From the NCBI GenBank assembly GCA_001513505.1, contig LFTM01000242.1:1-13217 (forward strand): a DNA stretch of 13,217 nucleotides. Reading direction: 5' to 3'. Of this stretch, positions 7,266-12,645 are shown in pieces (the stretch's first letter is position 1; the number at the start of each line of letters is the position of its first letter). The stretch comes from Clostridiales bacterium DTU092 (GTDB taxonomy: Bacteria > Bacillota > Clostridia > Caldicoprobacterales > Caldicoprobacteraceae). A model generated the notes under the pieces. The model had not been told where the DNA came from. It saw only the letters and a program-made list of their open reading frames with translations, and did not search any database. A program made the translations under genes and the position numbers.

Positions 7266-7671
7266 TTACATATATCTTCTTTTTGAAAAATGAATGTATG
7301 ACAGTATGCATATTGGGAGGAAATAACAACACCACACTTCTAAAATTAAAGTTCCAATCCAGTCAGCTCCATACATATCCCGATTAAAAACTCCAAACAT
7401 CGGTACAAAAAAACTGCTTATAAAAAATACACCATGAACCATTAACAGTCCTTTTAACCATTTATCCGCCCTGGATTTAACGTTAATCGTGAGTCCAATG
7501 AAAAAAGTAGCTTTCAGCATGAAATCCGGCTATCATCATCACAAATCCGAATGCAAGAAACATACATATCAGGTAGCTTCCAAAATCAAATCCTATCAGC
7601 ATGCATACAGCAAACCCGATAACCGAAACAGGGTCAATTGCCGCCCCTGTCTTAGCAATTGTTGAGTTCAT
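7266..7671 (-). pseudogene. Membrane-protein gene with an internal deletion and frame change
   Basis: Two adjoining reading frames look like the two ends of one protein. The first starts at ATG 7671 behind a strong AGGAGG (7679-7684, 7-nt spacer) and encodes two hydrophobic helices, ending '...FVMMIAGFHAE' near 7513. It then shifts and soon stops at 7483. The second frame continues directly from about 7511 with 'KATFFIGLTINVKSRADKWLKGLLMVHGVFF' in character and runs to 7266, with two more helices and a basic tail. From memory of related clostridial membrane proteins of ~190-200 residues, about 80 residues between 'FHAE' and 'TFFIGLTI' are missing. The ATG at 7520 that could start the second frame has no ribosome site. 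I therefore read this as a decayed gene rather than two small genes. Function unknown. A sequencing or assembly error is the main alternative for the frame change. Confidence 0.65.
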
Positions 7672-7678
7672 AATTACT

Positions 7679-7684
7679 CCTCCT
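7679..7684 (-). promoter_or_regulatory. Ribosome binding site of the decayed membrane-protein gene
   Basis: AGGAGG stands 7 nt before ATG 7671. It shows where the original gene began and argues that the in-frame open stretch upstream (7672-7812) is not part of that protein. Confidence 0.6.
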
Positions 7685-7701
7685 ACTACTTCAATTTTAA
7701 A

Positions 7702-7812
7702 TCTTATGTATCCTTTTCTCATAGTACACAGTTCTTCATCTCTTTTTGTTTCAACATAACCGCATTTGGAATAGAAATTATTGGTGCGCAAATTCCATAG
7801 TGGCACGACGTC
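7702..7812 (-). pseudogene. C-terminal stub of a probable GNAT acetyltransferase
   Basis: Read on the minus strand, this stretch encodes 'VVPLWNLRTNNFYSKCGYV' followed by 'ETKRDEELCTMRKGYI'. The 'N-L-R-T-N-N-F-Y-x-K-x-G-Y' pattern is the usual final helix and strand (motif B) of GNAT N-acetyltransferases, where an Asn and an aromatic residue precede a 'K-x-G-F/Y'. There is no acetyl-CoA-binding loop upstream, and the frame hits a stop just beyond the purC terminator, so only the last ~35 residues survive. The frame has no stop before the membrane-protein gene and runs into its ATG at 7671. No ribosome site precedes the GTG at 7806. It is best read as a relic. A chance resemblance cannot be excluded. 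Confidence 0.5.
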
Positions 7813-7843
7813 AAAGTCAAGACAAAAGGTTCGGTTTCACTAT

Positions 7844-7892
7844 AAAAAAATATACCCTCGATGTTTTTCCATAAACATTAATCGAGGGTATA
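7844..7892 (-). terminator. Strong rho-independent terminator downstream of purC
   Basis: A 12-bp perfect stem (TATACCCTCGAT at 7851-7862 with its complement at 7881-7892) has additional GTTT/AAAC pairing inside the loop. On the minus strand it is followed by seven T (7844-7850). It lies 127 nt after the purC stop codon, an unusually long tail. Confidence 0.9.
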
Positions 7893-7921
7893 AACCGGGT
7901 TTCCAGATTTGTTTTTTATCA

Positions 7922-8005
7922 ACCTCTACAGACACCATAATCTCCGGTACGCATATTTTTCAAAAAGCCACTGACATATCGATCTGTTTGAATAGCAATA
8001 TTCGT
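7922..8005 (-). other. 28-codon open stretch between purC and its terminator, possible gene remnant
   Basis: Between a TAG (8006-8008) and a TGA (7919-7921) one minus-strand frame is open for 28 codons and reads 'QTDRYVSGFLKNMRTGDYGV' in its central part. The composition is protein-like, but there is no start codon at its head and no ribosome site. I do not recognise the family. It may be the end of a deleted gene or simply non-coding tail. Confidence 0.2.
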
Positions 8006-8018
8006 CTAAAGCCCTAGC

Positions 8019-8696
8019 CTATAAAAAGTATTTCTCCAATTCTACTGTATGCAGCCATTTATTACCTTTATAAACACGCATACAACCTGATGAAATTTCG
8101 TCAATCAGCGCTACTTTTCCATCGATCCGGCCAAACTCTAATTTTATATCATACAGAGTCAATCCTTTTTCCATTAGATCATCACGAATTATTGTAGTTA
8201 TCCTCCTGGTCAGGTTTTTCACTTCCTCATATTCAGATTTGCTCATAATACCCAACATATCAAGAGTATCCGAAGATATCATCGGATCCCCACGCTCGTC
8301 ATCCTTAAGGCTGGCTTCAATCAAGAAATCCAGGTCCTGTCCTTCAGTGCAATAATCGCCGTATCGACGTATAAAGCTGCCCGTTGCCTTAAGCCGGCAG
8401 ATGATCTCTACTCCTTTACCGAAAAATGTGGCCGGTTTAACCGTCATAGTTCCCTCATCCAGGTCACTATCAATATAATGGGTGAAAATACCGGCAGCAT
8501 TAATTTTTTCGAAATAATACCTGGATATGCGCAAAGATGCCAGTCCCAATCCTTCGATTGTCGCGCCTACCTTGTTTCCACCCGGGTCGAGCTGTCCGTC
8601 CTCGCCGACAGTTGCATCATCTTTAAATTTGAGCAGGAAGTTACCATTTTCCAAAGCATAAACATCCTTTGTTTTTCCATTCTTTATCAGCTTCAT
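8019..8696 (-). CDS. purC: Phosphoribosylaminoimidazole-succinocarboxamide synthase (SAICAR synthetase), short clostridial form
   Basis: The 225-residue cytoplasmic enzyme of purine synthesis joins CAIR and aspartate using ATP. Family motifs in order: GKTKDVY ATP-loop (7-13), LLKFKDDAT (21-29), the substrate-binding 'RLKATGSFIRRYG' (101-113, the R-x-x-x-x-GS-x-x-x-R pattern), KDDERGDP (131-138), DIKLEFGR (183-190) and DEIS (199-202). After DEIS the usual 'PDTCRLWD' is replaced by 'SGCMRVYKGNKW', and the C-terminal helix is shorter than in the common form, placing it in a divergent PurC subgroup that I recall from Clostridia. The GTG at 8708 overlaps the ribosome site; AGAGGTGAG (8704-8712) lies 7 nt before ATG 8696, so that start is chosen. 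No other pur gene is near. It has its own promoter and terminator. Confidence 0.9.
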   Translation of the reverse strand: MKLIKNGKTKDVYALENGNFLLKFKDDATVGEDGQLDPGGNKVGATIEGLGLASLRISRYYFEKINAAGIFTHYIDSDLDEGTMTVKPATFFGKGVEIICRLKATGSFIRRYGDYCTEGQDLDFLIEASLKDDERGDPMISSDTLDMLGIMSKSEYEEVKNLTRRITTIIRDDLMEKGLTLYDIKLEFGRIDGKVALIDEISSGCMRVYKGNKWLHTVELEKYFL

Positions 8697-8703
8697 TTTA
8701 AAT

Positions 8704-8712
8704 CTCACCTCT
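8704..8712 (-). promoter_or_regulatory. Ribosome binding site that fixes the purC start
   Basis: AGAGGTGAG stands 7 nt before ATG 8696. The alternative in-frame GTG (8706-8708) is part of this site and cannot use it. Confidence 0.6.
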
Positions 8713-8723
8713 CAACATACCTT

Positions 8724-8752
8724 ATAATACTCCTTGATTTTATTCTTGTCTA
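8724..8752 (-). promoter_or_regulatory. Sigma-A type promoter of purC
   Basis: TAGACA (8747-8752), a 17-nt spacer and TATTAT (8724-8729) on the minus strand: five of six consensus bases in each box. The leader would be only ~20 nt, so no purine riboswitch fits between promoter and gene. Confidence 0.65.
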
Positions 8753-8823
8753 CTATGTATTTTTTATCTTTTTTATACGAGGACAACAGCTGCAACCGGC
8801 ACAAAGACGCAAAACAATTGTAT

Positions 8824-9054
8824 TTATTCACATGTGTAACCTGGTTTTACATATAGGTACTTTTCATTTGGAGTAATATCAACCTCCCATACCTTTTCTT
8901 TCCATTCTTCTGCCGGAATTTCCTTAATAGCAACTGACACGCTTGATATGTCGCATCCAAGAACTTCAGCTATATCTTCCGCAATTTTATCAGCACATTT
9001 TTTCTTCTGTTCCTCCGTTCTCCCGGGATAACATTTAATTTCTACATGTGGCAT
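8824..9054 (-). CDS. PptA-like tautomerase (4-oxalocrotonate tautomerase superfamily)
   Basis: The 76-residue protein begins MPHVEIKC, so Pro2 becomes the N-terminal catalytic proline after removal of methionine, as required in the 4-OT superfamily. 'MPHVEIKCYPGRT-EEQK' and the later 'SVSVAIKEIPAEEW' and 'KPGY' resemble E. coli PptA (YdcE), which tautomerises phenylpyruvate-like keto acids. R12 is in a position that could bind a carboxylate. GGAGGT lies 6 nt before ATG 9054. The gene starts 40 nt after fprA, on the same strand and without a terminator between, so it is probably co-transcribed with fprA. Its physiological substrate is unknown. The link to O2/NO reduction is contextual only. 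Confidence 0.85.
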   Translation of the reverse strand: MPHVEIKCYPGRTEEQKKKCADKIAEDIAEVLGCDISSVSVAIKEIPAEEWKEKVWEVDITPNEKYLYVKPGYTCE

Positions 9055-9094
9055 ACCAACACCTCCATAGACTTATAGAATATTTTATAATAAT

Positions 9095-10318
9095 TTATTC
9101 TACTACCTTATCCTTCATCTTTTCTATAAGCTTTAATACTCCGGCTTCCACCTTTACAAGATCTTCTCCCTTTGGTGCTCCTTCAAACTCTACAGACTCA
9201 ATGAAATTCCAATTCATCCTGTTTCTTTCAATTATCTCCTTCAGCTCCTTCTCTGCACCGCCAGACCATCCATATGACCCAAATCTGAATGCAACCTTTC
9301 CTGTAATCTTCTTTCTGCCAAGCTCATTTAAGGCTGCCGCAACCGGCGGGAAAAGATTGTACTCATAAGTAGGTGCTGCAATAATTATAGCAGCAGATTT
9401 AAAAACGGTTGCAACCATTTCACTATGACTTACCTTCGGCATTTCAAGTTTATTGTATTTGACTCCTTCTCTTTGAAGTATACCTTCAACAAAATCAACT
9501 GCTTTTGCAGTCATTCCATACATGGATCCCCATAGTATAGTGACTTCATTCTTGCCTGCTCCTTTGGCATATTGAGAAAATCTTGTATAATCATCAATTA
9601 TTTTTTGAGGATTCTTTCTATAAACCGGACCATGGCCGGGTGCTATTATATTTGCCCCCATTGCTTTTGCTTTCTCAATTGCTTTTATCAGACTCGGTGT
9701 AAAAGTTGTCATTACATTGGAATAATACCTTATCCCTTCAAATTCAAAAAAGTCTATTTCTTCAGGTACCAGCTCATCATCAAAACAATGGTCTCCCATC
9801 CTGCCAAATGTTCCAAACATGTCACATGAGAAGAGAGTTTTTGTTCCTCTTTCATAGGTGTACATTGTGTCCGGCCAGTGAACGTTTGGTACCGGATGGA
9901 AACTCAACACCTTACCCTTTCCAAGGTCCAGGGTGTCTCCTTCTTTCACGACTCTTATTTTATCTTCACCATAAAAGGAGGCTACCATCTTTGCAGCTCT
10001 ATCAGTACATATTATTGTAAAATCATCCTTTATTTTTCGGAAGTTTGATATCCAGCCGGAATGATCCGGCTCCATATGGTTGACAATCAAATAATCGATA
10101 TTTTTTGGATCAACACCTATTTCTTCTAAGTTTCTATAAAGGGTTTCAGGGATCCCATCCCAACCGATTACACCATCAATAATTGCGGTCTTTTCTCCCT
10201 GAACTATATAGGAATTAAGAGTCACTCCATTTGCAATCTCCCAAATTCCTTCAAATAAAATGTCTTCAACATTCATGGTAAGCATATGTATTCCGTCTGC
10301 AACTTTCAACTTCTTCAT
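9095..10318 (-). CDS. fprA: A-type flavodiiron protein (O2/NO reductase)
   Basis: The 407-residue cytoplasmic enzyme reduces O2 to water and/or NO to N2O. The N-terminal metallo-beta-lactamase-like domain carries the full di-iron set: H81-x-E83-x-D85-H86 in 'NHMEPDHSGW', H147 in 'NVHWPD', D166 in 'SCDMFG' and H229 in 'APGHGP'. The C-terminal flavodoxin domain starts at about residue 258, with the FMN-phosphate loop 'WGSMYGMTAK', then 'APTYEYNLFPP' and 'FGSYGWSGG' for the isoalloxazine. No rubredoxin or NADH-oxidase extension is present, so it is the simple class A form, needing an external rubredoxin or flavodoxin. ATG 10324 abuts the ribosome site, whereas ATG 10318 has AAGGAGG (10325-10331) 6 nt upstream and is chosen. 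Flavodoxin lies upstream and a tautomerase downstream, all on the same strand. Confidence 0.96.
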   Translation of the reverse strand: MKKLKVADGIHMLTMNVEDILFEGIWEIANGVTLNSYIVQGEKTAIIDGVIGWDGIPETLYRNLEEIGVDPKNIDYLIVNHMEPDHSGWISNFRKIKDDFTIICTDRAAKMVASFYGEDKIRVVKEGDTLDLGKGKVLSFHPVPNVHWPDTMYTYERGTKTLFSCDMFGTFGRMGDHCFDDELVPEEIDFFEFEGIRYYSNVMTTFTPSLIKAIEKAKAMGANIIAPGHGPVYRKNPQKIIDDYTRFSQYAKGAGKNEVTILWGSMYGMTAKAVDFVEGILQREGVKYNKLEMPKVSHSEMVATVFKSAAIIIAAPTYEYNLFPPVAAALNELGRKKITGKVAFRFGSYGWSGGAEKELKEIIERNRMNWNFIESVEFEGAPKGEDLVKVEAGVLKLIEKMKDKVVE

Positions 10319-10324
10319 AACCAT

Positions 10325-10331
10325 CCTCCTT
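10325..10331 (-). promoter_or_regulatory. Ribosome binding site that fixes the fprA start
   Basis: AAGGAGG is separated by 6 nt from ATG 10318 but by 0 nt from the in-frame ATG at 10324. Only the inner start has workable spacing. Confidence 0.75.
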
Positions 10332-10347
10332 GGATTTATAGTGTATT

Positions 10348-10378
10348 ATTATAAATTTTTACCCGCAATTTAGGTCAA
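10348..10378 (-). promoter_or_regulatory. Possible promoter of fprA and the tautomerase gene
   Basis: TTGACC (10373-10378) and a perfect TATAAT (10348-10353) on the minus strand, with a 19-nt spacer that is longer than optimal. It lies between flavodoxin and fprA, so fprA may have its own start in addition to read-through. Confidence 0.5.
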
Positions 10379-10418
10379 TATATCACAAAATACTGCAGCA
10401 TAAACCGTATAAATACTA

Positions 10419-10874
10419 TTAGTTCTGAAAATTTATTTCCATAATCCTCATGAAGAACTCTATTGCACCTTTTACATCATTTTGATCCGGGTGTCCTTTT
10501 GCAATTCCACCTATTAACTTTAAAGGTCCAAATGTGTCAAAGCCTCTACATCCATAAGTTCCGAGCAACCGGCAGCTTCTTTCCTTTATGATCCGTTCCA
10601 CTTCTTTTGTGTTAGCTCTATTTAAACCATAAGTATTTATGAGAAACACTCTTTTTCCGCTTGGCAGGTTGTTCCTGGCAAACTCAATAACCGCTTTGCT
10701 GAATTTACTAAAATATGTTCCGGATGCAAAACCTATCAGATCGTACTCAGATAAATCGGTTTCTCTACATTCAACTGCATCAATTAGTTTTATATCATAT
10801 AACTCTTTAATTGCATCTAAAAGTTTCTTTGTATTCCCATGATGGCTGGAATAGTATGCAATCGCAACTTTCAT
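10419..10874 (-). CDS. Flavodoxin-family protein
   Basis: This is a 151-residue FMN-binding alpha/beta protein. The phosphate-binding loop 'YYSSHHGNTKK' is at 7-17. 'GFASGTYFSKFSK' (48-60) follows the pattern of the first flavin-shielding loop, and 'INTYGLNR' leads into the third. Length matches small flavodoxins. It has no CxxC motif or second domain. The ribosome site AGGGGGT lies 6 nt before ATG 10874. The gene is 100 nt upstream of fprA in the same direction with no terminator between, which makes it a candidate electron donor to FprA. That pairing is inferred, since in most clostridia rubredoxin does this job. A flavodoxin-like NADPH-dependent reductase or a menaquinone-independent oxidase subunit are alternatives. 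Confidence 0.87.
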   Translation of the reverse strand: MKVAIAYYSSHHGNTKKLLDAIKELYDIKLIDAVECRETDLSEYDLIGFASGTYFSKFSKAVIEFARNNLPSGKRVFLINTYGLNRANTKEVERIIKERSCRLLGTYGCRGFDTFGPLKLIGGIAKGHPDQNDVKGAIEFFMRIMEINFQN

Positions 10875-10932
10875 AACAAGACCCCCTATTTATGGTTCAT
10901 TGTTATGCCACTAAAGTTAATATTCGAAATGC

Positions 10933-10961
10933 ATTATAATATATACACAGATATACTTCAT
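10933..10961 (-). promoter_or_regulatory. Possible promoter of the flavodoxin gene
   Basis: A perfect TATAAT (10933-10938) lies 17 nt from a weak -35, ATGAAG (10956-10961), on the minus strand, about 60 nt before the start codon. Confidence 0.4.
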
Positions 10962-10991
10962 CGCAATCCCGGATTGACAGAACTTCGTTTA

Positions 10992-11717
10992 TCAAAATAC
11001 GATCGGTAAAAATGCGGCAATTACAGCTAGTATAATTGCCGGAAGCATATTAGCGACTTTTATTTTTTTACCCCATACAAGGTTCAGTCCAACGCAAAAA
11101 ATTAGAATGGAACCAACGAGTGAAAGATAATCCAAAGCCAAATCCGTCATTATCGGTTTCAAAAACGATGCCAGAACTGTTATCAGTCCTTCGAATATTA
11201 AAACCGGAATGGCAGAAAAGATGCTCCCTTTCCCAAGGGAACTGGTCATTACCATAATGATAATAAAATCCAGTATTGCTTTAGTTGCAAGTATTGACCA
11301 GTCGCCGCTTATTCCGTCCTGAATAGCACCAACAATCGCCATGGCTCCGATACAAACGGTCAATGATGCTGTTACAAAGGCATTCACAAACTCACTGTCT
11401 TTTGAATTTCCGGTTTTAAACTTCAGCCATTCGCCAAATTTTTCAAATAAATTCTCAACATCAATGATCTCACCTATAAGTGAACCAAGTGCAAGACAAA
11501 GGGTTACAAGCATTGCCTGACTGCTGCTGATAACTCCGTTATTGATGGTAAGCATTCCTTCCATTGCCCCGGCAATTCCTATAAATAGAACACTTATTCC
11601 GCAAGCCATTTTCAATGATTCCTGATGACGCTCTTTTAACAATGAACCAAAAAGCATTCCCGATAAGCCACCGACGACTATACCTGCAGTATTAATTATT
11701 GTCCCTAACCCAATCAT
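10992..11717 (-). CDS. DUF554 family membrane protein
   Basis: The 241-residue integral membrane protein has about seven hydrophobic segments. The N-terminus 'GLGTIINTAGIVVGGLSGMLFG' (3-24), a glycine-rich first helix followed by 'LLKERHQESL', and the internal 'SLTVCIGAMAIVGAIQDG' are typical of the DUF554 (YdfK/YqgA-like) family of putative transporters whose substrate is not known. Length is normal, and the last segment ends two residues before the stop. GAGG lies 6 nt before ATG 11717. It is oriented like the flavodoxin gene 117 nt downstream, but that gene has its own -10 box. Transport is implied only by membrane topology. Confidence 0.88.
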   Translation of the reverse strand: MIGLGTIINTAGIVVGGLSGMLFGSLLKERHQESLKMACGISVLFIGIAGAMEGMLTINNGVISSSQAMLVTLCLALGSLIGEIIDVENLFEKFGEWLKFKTGNSKDSEFVNAFVTASLTVCIGAMAIVGAIQDGISGDWSILATKAILDFIIIMVMTSSLGKGSIFSAIPVLIFEGLITVLASFLKPIMTDLALDYLSLVGSILIFCVGLNLVWGKKIKVANMLPAIILAVIAAFLPIVF

Positions 11718-11870
11718 TTGCCACCTCGTCTAATTCTGTTTATATTTAACTCCATTGAACTTCATCTGCCGTGCTGCTTATATTGTCGTTACCATTTACT
11801 TACTACAATGCTGGATGAAAGATCATGCCTTCTTTTCTCCCGTGTTATCATTTAGATTTCCTTTCATTAT

Positions 11871-11898
11871 ATTTTACCAAATTAAGACTACTTGTCCA
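11871..11898 (-). promoter_or_regulatory. Possible promoter of the DUF554 gene
   Basis: TGGACA (11893-11898), a 16-nt spacer and TAAAAT (11871-11876), five of six matches in each box, on the minus strand. The implied leader is ~145 nt. The remainder of the 288-nt gap 11718-12005 shows only very short open frames without ribosome sites, and no clear hairpin. Confidence 0.45.
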
Positions 11899-12005
11899 CT
11901 TGAATTGATGACACGATGCCAAAGATAGGAGATTTGATAGGTTTCTGATATAATATTGGATGATGAGAGTGATATCGCATTTGTTATTCCTTCTTTGCAT
12001 TTCGG

Positions 12006-12526
12006 CTAATACATTTTAAAATCCTCATTCATTATCCATTGTAATCTCCTTACCCATTCTTTTTTTACGTAGTCAGGCAGATTAAGTGTTCTTTTCATAA
12101 TGAATAATACTTTATAAACACAAAATGGCATGAGCAATTCATTATTCTTAACGGATATGTTTTCTGTGTAAGCATTAATGAAATGTTTACACCGCTCTTC
12201 CGCATCCTCTTTAAAGTGAAGATGTGTCCAAAAAAATACACTGGCAATATCATTAAATGGATGATTTAGTTCCGCAAACTCCCAATCAATTACTTTTATC
12301 GTTCCATCATCCGCTAATAGAGTATTATGATATCCAAAATCACCATGGGTTAATGTAAAGCATTATATTCATTCACTATGTCCTCCGAACTGAGACCAGC
12401 AATCTTCACCAGTATAGTTTCATCATTATGTGATATTGTATATAACTCATTGGTGCCTCCACCAGTTATGGATTCTATAACACTGTTCTTATATTTTTTC
12501 TTAAGAAAGTCTATAGGTATATCCAT
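12006..12526 (-). pseudogene. Aminoglycoside-phosphotransferase-family gene with an internal deletion
   Basis: The gene opens with ATG 12526 behind AGGAGG (12535-12540, 8-nt spacer) and encodes an APH-type N-lobe: 'SITGGGTNELYTI' as the glycine-rich loop, 'ILVKIAG' with the ATP-binding lysine, and 'EDIVNEYNAL' with the paired glutamate. At about 12350-12362 this frame meets a stop (TAA). The adjoining frame continues with the catalytic core 'LTHGDFGYHNTLLADDGTIK', then 'VIDWEFAELNHPFNDIA' (the DFG-equivalent), and runs to TAG 12006. Together they cover ~57 + ~116 codons, against about 290-300 for this family. The ~100 residues between 'EYNAL' and 'LTHGD' are absent, so this is a deletion plus frame change, not one point mutation. 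The gene was probably a choline/homoserine/aminoglycoside-kinase-like enzyme of unknown substrate, now inactive. Confidence 0.82.
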
Positions 12527-12534
12527 AGTGGTTT

Positions 12535-12540
12535 CCTCCT
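12535..12540 (-). promoter_or_regulatory. Ribosome binding site of the broken phosphotransferase gene
   Basis: AGGAGG stands 8 nt before ATG 12526 and is intact, showing that the 5' end of the gene is preserved. Confidence 0.65.
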
Positions 12541-12588
12541 GTTTTAATATAATAATTTCTTTTTTTCATGGTTTTCTTGCAATTTGTA

Positions 12589-12608
12589 AATCTATGATAT
12601 CATAAATT
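12589..12608. repeat. 20-bp near-perfect inverted repeat upstream of the broken phosphotransferase
   Basis: AATCTATGAT followed by ATCATAAATT: 10-bp arms meeting without a spacer, one mismatched position, and a perfect 12-bp core TATGATATCATA. It lies 63 nt upstream of ATG 12526 and 38 nt after the stop of the alkylation repair gene. With no loop it is a better candidate for a dimer-bound operator than for a terminator. AT-richness makes chance more likely than its length suggests. Confidence 0.45.
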
Positions 12609-12645
12609 GTTATTTGGCCGCCCCTTTAAAGCAACACATCAAAGT

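Noticed and set aside
8697..8823. Possible purine riboswitch upstream of purC
   Set aside because: The leader from the well-matched promoter is only ~20 nt, and no three-way-junction pattern is visible in the gap.
11848..12000. 50-residue minus-strand open frame in the gap between the DUF554 gene and the broken phosphotransferase
   Set aside because: No ribosome site before its ATG, no recognisable motif, and it overlaps the likely DUF554 promoter.
12378..12605. 75-codon plus-strand open frame opposite the broken phosphotransferase
   Set aside because: The minus strand carries clear kinase motifs here; the plus frame has no ribosome site and only looks hydrophobic as a mirror of those codons.
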